Source: Gemmatimonadota bacterium (GTDB lineage Bacteria > Gemmatimonadota > Gemmatimonadetes > Gemmatimonadales > Gemmatimonadaceae). From it: a stretch of 57,021 nucleotides of DNA. Shown piece by piece: positions 1-8,370 of the stretch. How positions within the stretch are numbered: the stretch's first letter is position 1; every line of letters starts with the position of its first letter. The notes beneath the pieces were generated by a model. The model made no database searches and was not told where the DNA came from. It saw only the letters and a program-made list of their open reading frames with translations. The position numbers were made by a program, and so were the translations under genes. Location: positions 1 through 57,021 of the forward strand of contig JARIFA010000009.1 in NCBI GenBank assembly GCA_031127075.1. Reading direction: 5' to 3'.

Positions 1-1
1 C

Positions 2-781
2 GACACCATCTACGAGTTCATCCTCCGCGACGGCTCCCGGCTCTTCGGCACCGTCGTGAGCGAGGATGCAGACCGCGTGGTGGTCCTGACGAGCTCGGGT
101 GCGCGCGTGGAGGTGCCGCGTGCACAGATCGAGCGGCGGAGGATCGCCGCCGGCACCGCGCGCGATGGGCAGTTCTGGGGCGAGGATCCGAATCTCTCGC
201 GGCTCTTCCTCACGTCGACGGCGCGGCCTCTGCCCAAGGGCGAGGGCTACGTGTCGAGTTTCCTGCTCTTCTTCCCGTTCGTCGCGTACGGCGTGACCGA
301 CCGCTTCACGATGGCCGGCGGCACGCCGATCATCCCCGAGGCGATCGGGCGCGTGTTCTATCTCGCACCGAAGTACACGGTGGCGCAGCGCGAGCGCGCC
401 ACGTACGCGCTCGGCGCGCTCGGCTTCTTCTCCTCGCGCGACGAGGGGTCGGTTGGCGTGGTGTATGGGTCCGGCACCTGGGGCACGAGCGACAACGCGG
501 TGACCGCTGGTGCCGGGTGGGGCTATGCGAGCGATGGATCGACGGTGGATCTCGCGAGCAAGCCGGTGCTGGTGCTCGGCCTCGAACGGCGCGTGGGGCG
601 GCGGACGAAGCTCGTCAGCGAGAACTGGTTCGCGGCGGGGTCGTCGGCGCGCTTCGTGAGCGGCGGGGTGCGCTTCATCGGCGACCGGATCTCCGCCGAC
701 CTCGGGCTCGGGAGCTTCGGCGAGGGCGGGTGCTGCGTGCCGCTCGTGAACTTCGTCTGGAATTTCGGGGGCGGGAGATAG
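2..781 (+). CDS. Unknown protein, 5' end outside the window
   Basis: The frame is open from base 2 and reads as protein straight into the body of the gene, so the true start lies to the left; the first in-frame start in the window (GTG at 56) is probably internal. The N-terminal part seen (D-T-I-Y-E-F-I-L-R-D-G-S) is a short beta-rich region. The rest (about 200 residues) is rich in Gly, Ser and aromatic residues with alternating strands and ends in V-N-F-V-W-N-F, an aromatic ending that would suit an outer-membrane or surface beta-barrel. No catalytic motif or named family is recognised. A heptamer repeat array starts right at its stop codon. The reading frame is secure; a function cannot be given. 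Confidence 0.7.
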   Translation, partial: DTIYEFILRDGSRLFGTVVSEDADRVVVLTSSGARVEVPRAQIERRRIAAGTARDGQFWGEDPNLSRLFLTSTARPLPKGEGYVSSFLLFFPFVAYGVTDRFTMAGGTPIIPEAIGRVFYLAPKYTVAQRERATYALGALGFFSSRDEGSVGVVYGSGTWGTSDNAVTAGAGWGYASDGSTVDLASKPVLVLGLERRVGRRTKLVSENWFAAGSSARFVSGGVRFIGDRISADLGLGSFGEGGCCVPLVNFVWNFGGGR

Positions 782-897
782 AGGCTGAAGGCTGAAGGCT
801 GAAGGCTGAAGGCTGAAGGCTGGAAGCTGGAGGCGGGCGTCCGTCGCCTCGTTCAGCCCATAGCTTTCAGCTTATCGCTTTCCGCTTTCAGCGATTC
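782..897. repeat. Inverted pair of heptamer arrays
   Basis: Five perfect tandem copies of AGGCTGA (782-816) followed by two decayed copies fill the start of this gap. About 35 bases later the complementary register appears as GCTTTCA, GCTTATC, GCTTTCC, GCTTTCA, GCGATTC (863-897), also with 7-base period. The two halves are inverted and could pair into an imperfect hairpin. The same heptamer family recurs at 17622 and 19903. Confidence 0.85.
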
Positions 898-950
898 CGG
901 CTGCAGCGATCCCTGCTGCCGCGTTGCTTTCTCCCCCTCCCGCGCCCCCG

Positions 951-1334
951 ATGCCCGCCTCCCGTCGGTTCGTCCTCGTCCTCGCCCTCCTGCTCCCGGT
1001 CGTCGCCGCTGCCGCACTGCGGCATGATCTCACCGGCGTCTGGGACTTCGCCGTCGTCACCGAGAATGGCACCGGCACCCCGGTCGTCCGGATGACCCAG
1101 GACGGCACGACGCTCACCGGGACCTACGAGTCAGGGCGGATGGGTGTCCGCCCCATCAGCGGCTCCGTCGTCGGCGACACGATCCGCTTCGTCCTCGCGG
1201 CGGCGTCGGAGGGGGGGATGGCCCTCGCCTTCGTCGGGCGCGTGATCTCGCCGGATCTCGTGCGCGGCGAGGTCGACTTCCAGGGGATGGGGAGCGCGAC
1301 CTTCACCGGCACACGTCGCAAGCCGACGCCCTGA
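951..1334 (+). CDS. Small secreted protein of unknown function
   Basis: A 127-residue protein with a clear signal peptide: positive start M-P-A-S-R-R, a hydrophobic core (FVLVLALLLPVVAAAAL), then a mature domain beginning D-L-T-G-V-W-D-F. The pattern L-T-G-x-W-x-F ... G-T-T-L-T-G-T-Y ... I-S-G-S-V-V-G-D ... F-x-G-x-V is typical of small beta-barrel domains common in secreted proteins of Gemmatimonadota and Acidobacteriota. The ATG at 951 is chosen over an upstream TTG at 924 because the signal peptide begins there. It lies 15 bases before the transporter gene that follows and may be co-transcribed with it. The specific role is unknown. Confidence 0.65.
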   Translation: MPASRRFVLVLALLLPVVAAAALRHDLTGVWDFAVVTENGTGTPVVRMTQDGTTLTGTYESGRMGVRPISGSVVGDTIRFVLAAASEGGMALAFVGRVISPDLVRGEVDFQGMGSATFTGTRRKPTP

Positions 1335-1349
1335 CCACCGGACGCACCG

Positions 1350-2690
1350 GTGTCGCCCCCCGACCGCGGTCGCCTGCGCGCCATCATCGGCGGTTCCGTC
1401 GGGAACCTGGTCGAGTGGTACGACTGGTACACCTACTCGGCCTTCGCCCTCTACTTCGCGGGGAGCTTCTTCCCGAAGGGTGACGCGACCGCACAGCTGC
1501 TCAGCACCGCCGCGGTCTTCGCGGTCGGGTTCTTCATGCGGCCGGTCGGGAGCTGGCTCCTCGGCTGGTACGCCGACCGACACGGGCGTCGCGCCGCGCT
1601 GACCCGCTCCGTCTGGTTGATGTGCGCGGGATCGCTCCTCATCGCGGTCACGCCGTCGTACGCGACGATCGGCGTCGCGGCGCCGGTCCTCCTCGTGGTG
1701 GCGCGGCTCCTCCAGGGGCTCAGCGTCGGGGGCGAATACGGCGCGAGCGCGACCTATCTCAGCGAGCGCGCGGGCCGTGCACGCCGGGGCTACTACACGA
1801 GCTTCCAGTACGTCACGCTGATCCTCGGGCAGCTCCTCGCGCTCACCGTGCTACTCGTGCTGCAACGGGTGATGCCGGAGGCCTCGCTCGTCGCCTGGGG
1901 ATGGCGGATCCCTTTCGTGTTCGGGGCGCTCGCTGCGATCGTCGCCGTCTGGATGCGCCACGCGCTGGATGAGACCGAGAGTTTCACGCGCGCGCAGCAG
2001 GCGCAGCAGGCGCAGCTCCGCGCCGAGGCCGCGCCGGAGGGCGTGGCCTCGACCGCCTCGGCGTCCGGGGACGCCCCCGCGCGCGGCCTCCGCGGGCTCG
2101 CGCGGCATCGTCGCGCCGCGTGGACGGTCTTCGGCCTCACCGCCGGCGGGGCCCTCGCGTTCTACGTCTGCACCACCTACGCGCAGAAGTTCCTCGTCAA
2201 CACGACGGGGCTCTCCAAGGCGGTCGCGTCGCAGGTGAACGCGATCACCCTCGTCGGCTTCATGCTCCTGCAGCCCCTCGTCGGTGCGCTCTCCGACCGC
2301 ATCGGCCGTCGGCCGATCCTCCTCACCTTCGGCGTGCTCGGCACCCTCGGCACGGTGCCGCTCCTCACCGCGCTCGAGACGGCGACGCCGCTCCGCGCGG
2401 TGCTCCTCCTCGGGGCGGCGCTGACCGTGGTGACCTGCTACACGTCCATCAACGCCGTCGTAAAGGCCGAACTCTTCCCGACCGAGGTCCGCGCGCTCGG
2501 CGTCGCGTTGCCGTATGCGCTCGCCGTCTCCCTCTTCGGCGGTACGGCGGAATACGTCGCGCTCTGGCTCAAGGGCCTCGGCCACGAGCGCTGGTTCTAC
2601 TGGTACGCCACCACGGTGATCGCGGCCTCCCTGGTGGTGTACTGGCGGATGCCGGATACGCGGGATGCGTCGCTGATCCTCGAGGACTGA
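1350..2690 (+). CDS. MFS transporter, metabolite:H+ symporter (KgtP/ProP-like)
   Basis: A 446-residue, twelve-helix major facilitator protein. The N-terminus G-S-V-G-N-L-V-E-W-Y-D-W-Y is the signature of the metabolite:H+ symporter family (alpha-ketoglutarate permease KgtP, proline/betaine ProP). The loop 2-3 motif G-W-Y-A-D-R-H-G-R-R and L-Q-G-L-S-V-G-G-E-Y-G also fit, and a second loop motif S-D-R-I-G-R-R occurs in the C-terminal half. It should import an organic acid or zwitterion across the inner membrane with protons; the substrate cannot be read from sequence. A long central loop (about residues 205-250), rich in Ala and Gln, separates the two halves. Start is GTG at 1350. It converges with the cysteine-synthase-like gene, with a shared stem-loop over both stop codons. 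Confidence 0.85.
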   Translation: MSPPDRGRLRAIIGGSVGNLVEWYDWYTYSAFALYFAGSFFPKGDATAQLLSTAAVFAVGFFMRPVGSWLLGWYADRHGRRAALTRSVWLMCAGSLLIAVTPSYATIGVAAPVLLVVARLLQGLSVGGEYGASATYLSERAGRARRGYYTSFQYVTLILGQLLALTVLLVLQRVMPEASLVAWGWRIPFVFGALAAIVAVWMRHALDETESFTRAQQAQQAQLRAEAAPEGVASTASASGDAPARGLRGLARHRRAAWTVFGLTAGGALAFYVCTTYAQKFLVNTTGLSKAVASQVNAITLVGFMLLQPLVGALSDRIGRRPILLTFGVLGTLGTVPLLTALETATPLRAVLLLGAALTVVTCYTSINAVVKAELFPTEVRALGVALPYALAVSLFGGTAEYVALWLKGLGHERWFYWYATTVIAASLVVYWRMPDTRDASLILED

Positions 2691-2703
2691 CCGCGGCGGT
2701 CAG
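2687..2703. terminator. Short perfect stem-loop over two convergent stop codons
   Basis: CTGACCGC, one base, GCGGTCAG: an 8-bp perfect stem lying across the end of the symporter gene and the end of the facing gene. It could act as a two-way terminator, though there is no T-tract on either side. Confidence 0.4.
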
Positions 2704-3752
2704 CGCCCCATCCGGCGCTCCAGCCCCTTCGCCATCTCGAAGATCCCCGTCGGGAAACTCGCCGTGTCCTGCGGGTCCACGCAGGTCAGGCACGAGCGAT
2801 TGATCGCCCGGAAGCCCACGAAGGTCGCGCGCGGTGTCAGGTAGCCGTCGCGCACGGGGGTCTCGCGCAGCAACGGTCCGTCGAGATAGGTGCGGTTCGA
2901 GTCGCAGAGCACCGTCGTGACGACGGCGCCCGCGCCGAGCGTCTCGTGCAGGCGGAGGGCGGCGACGACGTTCGCGCCGCTCGAGATGCCGACCCCGAGC
3001 CCGAGTTCGCGCGCGAGCTTCTGGGCCATCAGGATGGCGTCCCCCGCGGCGATCGCGACCGGGCCGTCACTCCCCGGGAGCGGGCCGTCGGCGCGCGGCC
3101 GCCACCCCGGGATCTCGCCGCCGTCCGCCGCGTGCGCGTGATGCACCCGCACCGACGGGATCTCGCGTCGCAGCGCCTGCCCGACGCCGCGCAGCGTCCC
3201 TCCCGTCCCCACCCCCGTGACGAACGCGTCGGGGACGGCGTGCTGCCCGAGGAGCTGCAGCCAGAGTTCGCGCGCCGTGGTCTGGCGGTGCGCCTCCGCC
3301 TGCTCGTCGGGCGAGAGCCGGTCGAGCCGGTACGCGCCGGGCGTGGCGCGCGCGAGCTCGTCGGCGAGTGTCGGGAGCAGGGCTCGCGGGGCGAGATGGA
3401 GCTCCGCGCCGTAGGCGCGCGCGAGCAGCGTGTGCTCGGGCCGCGCGTCGTCGGGCATCACGAGCTGCACGCGCCGTCCGATGGCGCTCCCCACCGCGCT
3501 GACACTCACCCCGGTGTGTCCCTCGGCCGCGGCGACGAGCCGCGTCGCCGCGTCGAGCGCCCCATCCTCGAGCCCCCGGCGCACCGCCTCCACCGCGGCG
3601 CGGTCCTTGATGCTCCCCGTGAGGTTCAGGTGCTCCGCCTTCGCGTGGATGACGAAGGGCGCGCCGCCGTCACGGCGGCACTCGATGGCGAGGAGCGGCG
3701 TACCGCCGACGAGACGGCGGACGGATCGCAGGCGATCCGTGAGGGGAACCAT
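2700..3752 (-). CDS. PLP-dependent cysteine synthase / cystathionine beta-synthase family enzyme
   Basis: A 350-residue fold-type II PLP enzyme. Residues shortly after the start read V-G-G-T-P-L-L, and the PLP-lysine motif N-L-T-G-S-I-K-D-R-A-A follows. The phosphate-binding loop G-V-G-T-G-G-T-L-R-G-V and the substrate-side A-A-A-E-G-H-T-G-V-S-V (the family usually has T-S-G-N-T-G) are present. The change from S/G-N-T-G to E-G-H-T-G suggests a substrate other than plain O-acetylserine. A C-terminal extension with Cys residues (S-C-L-T-C-V-D) follows the usual end of the domain. The start at 3752 is preferred over the first possible one at 3812 because the family sequence begins there and a GGAG lies about 11 bases upstream. 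It could be a cysteine synthase, a beta-replacing enzyme or a diaminopropionate synthase-like enzyme. Confidence 0.75.
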   Translation of the reverse strand: MVPLTDRLRSVRRLVGGTPLLAIECRRDGGAPFVIHAKAEHLNLTGSIKDRAAVEAVRRGLEDGALDAATRLVAAAEGHTGVSVSAVGSAIGRRVQLVMPDDARPEHTLLARAYGAELHLAPRALLPTLADELARATPGAYRLDRLSPDEQAEAHRQTTARELWLQLLGQHAVPDAFVTGVGTGGTLRGVGQALRREIPSVRVHHAHAADGGEIPGWRPRADGPLPGSDGPVAIAAGDAILMAQKLARELGLGVGISSGANVVAALRLHETLGAGAVVTTVLCDSNRTYLDGPLLRETPVRDGYLTPRATFVGFRAINRSCLTCVDPQDTASFPTGIFEMAKGLERRMGR

Positions 3753-3903
3753 GGGGGACGACTCCGAGAGGTGGGACGGCGAAATACCGCCACCGCGTGC
3801 GCGCGCCGACATCAGGCGGGAGGGTCGTCGGGGGTAGGGGAAAGCCGGGGTCGGGTCTCAGGTATCCGGGGGCCGCGCGCCGCGCGCGATCCCCCGCGAC
3901 CGG

Positions 3904-4701
3904 TCACCTGACCCCGGTGCCCTGGAGTTCCGCCACCACCGGTCGATGGTCCGATGCCAGTGGTTCGGTGATCACCCGGGCGCCGAGGGCGCGCCAGCGA
4001 TCACGCGGCGCCGCGAAGACGAAGTCGATCTCCTTCACCGGGGCCGTCGACGAGAAGGTGAAGCGGTCCGTCGCCGGCTTCGCGACCTCCATCGCGCGCG
4101 CGTGGAAGAGCGCCAGGGTCCGCGAGCCGGGCTCGTCGTTGAAATCGCCGAGCAGGAGATACGGGTGCCGCAGCGTGTCGAGCACCTGCGTGAGCGCCGT
4201 CGCCTGCGTGAAGCGGAAGCTGTCGTCGTCGACCCAGTCGAAGTGCACGTTGACGACGACGACCGTGTCCCCGGGCGCCGGCACGATGGTCGCGGCGAGC
4301 GCGACGCGTGGCTCGTTCCCGTCGGGGAGACGGATCGGCGTGGCCCGCACGATCGGGTGCCGCGAGAGGATCGCGAGGCCGTACTCGCCGCCCTGGTACG
4401 GCATGAAGGCGCCGAAGGCGTGGGCCATCCCGAGCGCGCGGCCGAGGTGTGCGGCCTCGTCGATCCCGCCGCTGCGCTGGACGACGCGATCCACCTCCTG
4501 CAGCCCGACGACGTCGGGGGCGAGGGCGCGCAGGACCGCCGCGGTACGGTCGAGATCGACGCGCTCGTCGGTCCCGCGGCCGTGACGGATGTTGTAGCTG
4601 ACCACGCGCCAGAGGGCGGGGGCGGGGGCGGCCGGCACGGCGGCGAGGAAGACGACCGGGAGCAGCACGGCGACCGCGAAGGCGGCGGGACGATGTCGCA
4701 T
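3904..4701 (-). CDS. Secreted endonuclease/exonuclease/phosphatase-family protein
   Basis: A 265-residue protein with an N-terminal signal peptide (hydrophobic residues 7-28, ending in an Ala-Pro-rich stretch). The metal-dependent phosphoesterase motifs of the DNase I/EEP superfamily appear in order: S-Y-N-I-R-H-G, V-G-L-Q-E-V-D, L-L-G-D-F-N-D-E-P, and S-D-H-R-P-V at the end. The Asn, Glu, Asp and His of the active site are all present, so it should be active. Substrate could be nucleic acid, a sphingomyelin-like lipid or an inositol phosphate; nothing here decides. It is transcribed away from the decarboxylase gene, with a 95-base gap between them. Confidence 0.85.
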   Translation of the reverse strand: MRHRPAAFAVAVLLPVVFLAAVPAAPAPALWRVVSYNIRHGRGTDERVDLDRTAAVLRALAPDVVGLQEVDRVVQRSGGIDEAAHLGRALGMAHAFGAFMPYQGGEYGLAILSRHPIVRATPIRLPDGNEPRVALAATIVPAPGDTVVVVNVHFDWVDDDSFRFTQATALTQVLDTLRHPYLLLGDFNDEPGSRTLALFHARAMEVAKPATDRFTFSSTAPVKEIDFVFAAPRDRWRALGARVITEPLASDHRPVVAELQGTGVR

Positions 4702-4796
4702 CCGGCAACGATACCACCCGCCGCCGGCGCGCGTATCCTTCGGCAGCGCGCTCCTTCGGCGCGCGCTTCTCCGCCGTCTCGCACCCGACCCCCCCC

Positions 4797-6287
4797 GTGG
4801 CCGACCTGCTCCCCCCCGACGATCCCGCCGCCCTCGACTTCCCGCCCGACGTGATGCGGGCGATGGGCCACGCCGTCGTCGACCGCGCCGTCGATCATCT
4901 CGCGTCGATTCCCACGATGCCGAGCCGCGGCGACGTCGCGGCGGAGGCGCTCTGTCGCGCGCTCCGCGCGGACGCGCCGGAGACGGGCCGCGCGCTCGAG
5001 CCCCTCCTCGACGAGCTCTTCGATCGCTGCATCCCGCCCTCCTTCACCACCATCGGCGCGGGGTACCTCGCCTACATCCCGGGCGGCGGCATCTATCCGG
5101 CCGCGCTCGCCGATTTCATCGCCGATACCACCAACCGCTTCACCGGGATCTGGCAGGCGGCGCCGGCCCTCGTGCAGCTCGAGGCCAACGTCCTCGACTG
5201 GCTCCGCGACTGGATGGGGTTCCCCGAGACGGCGCGCGGCGTGTTCACCACCGGCGGCTCGATGGCCACCTTCAACGCCATCGCCGCGGCCCGCGAACGC
5301 CACCTCGGCCCCGACATCCGCCGCGGTACGCTCTACGTCTCCACCCAGGCGCATCACTGCGTGCAGAAGGCGGCGAAGCTCGCCGGCATCGCCGCCGACC
5401 GCGTCCGCGAGATCCCGGTCGACGCCGCGTACCGGATGCGCGTCGACGCGCTCGCCGCGGCGATCACTGCCGACCGGGCCGCGGGCCTGACGCCGTTCTT
5501 CGTCTGCTCGACGGCGGGCACCACCAACACCGGTGCGGTCGATCCGCTCGATGCCATCGCCGACCTCGCCGCGCGTGCGGGGTGCTGGCATCACGTCGAC
5601 GGCGCCTACGGCGCCTGCTTCCATCTCGTCCCCGAACTCCGCCCGCTCCTCACCGGTCTCTCGCGCGCCGACTCGCTCACCCTCGATCCACATAAGGGCC
5701 TCTTCCTGCCGTACGGCACGGGCGCGCTCCTCGTCCGTGACGGTGAGGCGCTGCGTGCGTTGCACGCCTCGACCGCCGGCTACCTCCCGCCGAATCAGGG
5801 GGCGTTCTACGACCCAGCGCAGTACGGCCCCGACCTCTCCCGTGATTTCCCGGGACTCCGCCTCTGGCTGACCTTTCAGCTCGTCGGGCTCGCGCGCTAC
5901 CGCGCCGCCCTCGCCGAGAAGCGTGCCCTCGCGCTCGAGGCCGCGGCGCGGCTCGCGGAGGTGCCGGGGCTCGTCCTCGACGCGCCGCCGCAGCTCTCGC
6001 TGATGGCGTTCCACCTCGAGGGGCCTGGGCTCGCGACGCGTGACGCGCAGGACCGTGCGACGGCTGCGCTCGTCGAGCGCGTCACCGCGCGGGGCGATGT
6101 GATGCTCTCGGGGTGCGTGGCCGAGGGCCGCGCCCTCGCGCGCATCTGCGTGCTGAGCTTCCGTACGCGTCGGCGCGAGATGGAGATCGCCATCGCGCAG
6201 GTCGCGGCCGAGGCCGCGGCGCTCCTCGCGGAGGCGCGCGCGATGCACGAATCCTCGACGCCCCACGCCTCGGGCACCACCGCGTGA
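4797..6287 (+). CDS. PLP-dependent decarboxylase, aromatic-L-amino-acid decarboxylase family
   Basis: A 496-residue group II decarboxylase. Recognisable parts are the N-terminal substrate region (P-S-F-T-T-I-G-A-G-Y-L), the stretch F-T-T-G-G-S-M-A-T-F-N-A that holds the cofactor phosphate, H-H-C-V-Q-K-A-A-K-L, W-H-H-V-D-G-A-Y-G-A, and the Schiff-base lysine in L-D-P-H-K-G-L-F-L-P-Y-G. It should remove CO2 from an aromatic or acidic L-amino acid; the exact substrate is not decidable. Start is GTG at 4797. The stop overlaps the start of the MFS exporter that follows (GTGA), so the two are translationally coupled and the exporter may remove the amine product; that last step is inference. Confidence 0.85.
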   Translation: MADLLPPDDPAALDFPPDVMRAMGHAVVDRAVDHLASIPTMPSRGDVAAEALCRALRADAPETGRALEPLLDELFDRCIPPSFTTIGAGYLAYIPGGGIYPAALADFIADTTNRFTGIWQAAPALVQLEANVLDWLRDWMGFPETARGVFTTGGSMATFNAIAAARERHLGPDIRRGTLYVSTQAHHCVQKAAKLAGIAADRVREIPVDAAYRMRVDALAAAITADRAAGLTPFFVCSTAGTTNTGAVDPLDAIADLAARAGCWHHVDGAYGACFHLVPELRPLLTGLSRADSLTLDPHKGLFLPYGTGALLVRDGEALRALHASTAGYLPPNQGAFYDPAQYGPDLSRDFPGLRLWLTFQLVGLARYRAALAEKRALALEAAARLAEVPGLVLDAPPQLSLMAFHLEGPGLATRDAQDRATAALVERVTARGDVMLSGCVAEGRALARICVLSFRTRRREMEIAIAQVAAEAAALLAEARAMHESSTPHASGTTA

Positions 6288-7564
6288 GCCCGGACGCACC
6301 GGTCCCTCCCGACCCGTACGCCGCGCTGCGGCATCCGAAGTTCAAGCGCTACATCCTCTGCCTCTTCGCCCTCACGCTCGGGATCCAGATCCAGGGGACG
6401 GTCGTCGGCTGGCAGATGTACGACCTCACGCGCGACCCGCTCGCCCTCGGGCTGATCGGCCTCGCCGAGGCGCTCCCCGCGCTCGCGACGGCGCTCTATG
6501 CGGGCCACGTGGCGGACCAGCACGACCGACGGCGCATCGCGCTCCTCGCGCTCGCCGTCCTCGTCGCCTGCAGCCTCGCGCTCTGGGCGCTTGCGGGCCC
6601 GCACGCGCTCGGGGTCGCCCTCGCCACGCCGGTGCGCGTGCGGGCGATCTACGGCGTCATCATCGTGAGCGGCGTCGCACGAGCCTTCCTCCAGCCCGCG
6701 CGGCAGGCGCTCTCCGCGGAACTCGTCCCGCGGGCCCTCTTCAAGAACGCGATCACCTGGCGCAGCGGCTCGTGGCAGCTCGCCGCGGTGCTCGGCCCCG
6801 CGCTCGGCGGCCTCCTCTATGCGCTCGGGGGCACGACGCTCGCCTACGCGGTCGATGCCGCGTTGATGGTCTTCGCGGTCGGCGTGATGCTCTCGATCCG
6901 CCACCGCTCCCCCGAGCGCACCCGGTCGAGCGAGCCTATCTGGGACTCCGTCGCGGGGGGCGTCCGCTTCGTCGCGCGGGAGCCGGTCATCCTCGGCGCG
7001 CTCACTCTCGACCTCTTCTCCGTCTTCTTCGGCGGCGCCGTCGCACTCCTGCCGATCTTCGCGGCCGAGATCCTCCACGTCGGCCCCGTCGGGCTCGGCC
7101 TCCTCCGCGCCGCGCCCGCCGTCGGCGCGGTCACGATGGGCCTCGTCCTCGCCCGTCATCATGACTTCGAGCGCACCGGGCACGTCCTGCTCTGGTCCGT
7201 CGCGGGCTTCGGCGCCTGCATGATCGGCTTCGGCCTCTCGACGAGTTTCTGGCTCTCGCTCGCGCTCCTCTTCGGGTCGGGGCTGCTCGACATGATCAGC
7301 GTCGTCATCCGCAGCACCCTCCTGCAGTCGCGCACCCCGGAGGCGCTTCTCGGCCGCGTCGCCTCGGTGAATCAACTCTTCGTGGGCTCGTCGAACGAGA
7401 TCGGGATGTTCGAGAGCGGTGTCACCGCGCGGTGGTTCGGGACCGCGCCGAGTGTGGTGCTCGGCGGCGTCGCGACGCTCGGCGTGGTCGCGTGCACGGC
7501 GCTCTTCGTCCCCACGCTGCGGACGCTGCGCCGGTTGCATCCCGAGGAGCGCACCGGGGTGTAG
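6284..7564 (+). CDS. MFS exporter, EntS-like
   Basis: A 426-residue major facilitator protein of the enterobactin-exporter (EntS)/MFS_3 type. It begins with a short basic segment (L-R-H-P-K-F-K-R-Y), has the loop 2-3 motif A-G-H-V-A-D-Q-H-D-R-R-R, and about twelve hydrophobic segments. The GTG start at 6284 overlaps the decarboxylase stop as GTGA; the longer upstream reading is an out-of-frame translation of the decarboxylase. Likely cell role is export of a small metabolite or drug. Coupling to the decarboxylase suggests they act together, which is inference from arrangement only. Confidence 0.8.
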   Translation: MSPDAPVPPDPYAALRHPKFKRYILCLFALTLGIQIQGTVVGWQMYDLTRDPLALGLIGLAEALPALATALYAGHVADQHDRRRIALLALAVLVACSLALWALAGPHALGVALATPVRVRAIYGVIIVSGVARAFLQPARQALSAELVPRALFKNAITWRSGSWQLAAVLGPALGGLLYALGGTTLAYAVDAALMVFAVGVMLSIRHRSPERTRSSEPIWDSVAGGVRFVAREPVILGALTLDLFSVFFGGAVALLPIFAAEILHVGPVGLGLLRAAPAVGAVTMGLVLARHHDFERTGHVLLWSVAGFGACMIGFGLSTSFWLSLALLFGSGLLDMISVVIRSTLLQSRTPEALLGRVASVNQLFVGSSNEIGMFESGVTARWFGTAPSVVLGGVATLGVVACTALFVPTLRTLRRLHPEERTGV

Positions 7565-7645
7565 CGCCGGGGCGCGCCGAGACGGATCGCCCGGTTCCAT
7601 GTCCACGGGGTATCATCGCCCACACCGCTCGCCCCCTCCGTCCGT

Positions 7646-8308
7646 ATGCCGCACCATCCACTCCACCACCGACGCCTCGTCGTCCTCGCCGTCATCCTCC
7701 TCCTCGTCGTCGGGGTGGGGCAGTCGGCGATCCTCGGCGATGCGGTGCGTGACGTGCTCGGCATCCTCGAGCGGGTGGTCCGTAGCTATCCGCGGGCCGG
7801 GATGGCCGTCTTCCTCGCTTTCGCCGCCGTCTCGGCGATGCTCTCGTTCTTCTCGAGCACCCCGATCGTCCCCGTCGGCGTCTACGTCTGGGGTGCCGAG
7901 CGGACGATGCTCCTGCTCTGGATCGGTGGGGTGTTGGGGGGCACGGGCGGCTACTGGCTCGCGCGCACCCTCGGCCGCCGCGTCGCGGTGCGCTTCCTTC
8001 CCGCTGAGCCGTTCCACCGCTACGAGACGTTCTTCGCGACGCGCGCCCAGTGGCGGAGCATCCTCCTCTTCCGGGTCGCGCTGCAGTCGGAGCTCCCGAG
8101 CTATGTCCTCGGCGTCCTGCGCTATCCCTTCGTGAAGTATCTCCCGATCATGGCGCTCGCCGAGCTCCCCTTCGTGGCGGTCGTGGTCTATCTCGGTGAT
8201 GCCTTCGTACGGGGGCGCAGTGGGATCTTCGTGCTGACCCTCGCGGTGAGCCTCGGACTCACCGTACTCGCCTTCCGGCGGCTGCAGCGGGAGATGCAGG
8301 CCGGGTGA
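7646..8308 (+). CDS. VTT/DedA-like (TVP38/TMEM64) integral membrane protein
   Basis: A 220-residue protein with about five hydrophobic segments. The central part has F-F-S-S-T-P-I-V-P-V-G-V-Y-V-W and G-G-V-L-G-G-T-G-G-Y-W-L-A-R-T-L-G-R, followed by F-R-V-A-L-Q-S-E-L-P-S-Y-V-L-G. This is the layout of the VTT (SNARE-associated) domain, with the two re-entrant segments and the G-x-x-x-G-Y-x-x-G/A-R motif. Family members are thought to move or scramble lipids such as polyprenyl phosphate or phospholipid across the membrane. Its stop lies at a GTGA that could also start the following ATP-grasp frame, so the genes are probably one transcript. Confidence 0.75.
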   Translation: MPHHPLHHRRLVVLAVILLLVVGVGQSAILGDAVRDVLGILERVVRSYPRAGMAVFLAFAAVSAMLSFFSSTPIVPVGVYVWGAERTMLLLWIGGVLGGTGGYWLARTLGRRVAVRFLPAEPFHRYETFFATRAQWRSILLFRVALQSELPSYVLGVLRYPFVKYLPIMALAELPFVAVVVYLGDAFVRGRSGIFVLTLAVSLGLTVLAFRRLQREMQAG

Positions 8309-8370
8309 GCGCAAACGGGCCTCGCGCTTCGACTTGCGCGAGGTGGTGGGTGGCGTTTGAATCCACCCGA

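Noticed and set aside
4035-6299. Long minus-strand frame (754 codons) over the EEP and decarboxylase genes
   Set aside because: Its product is Arg/Gly/Glu-rich with no domain and lies opposite two genes with clear family motifs; it is a shadow frame caused by high G+C in third codon positions.
8305-8370. Upstream GTG start for the first ATP-grasp gene
   Set aside because: The 22 extra residues do not resemble the family N-terminus, which begins naturally at the ATG at 8371; left open as an alternative.
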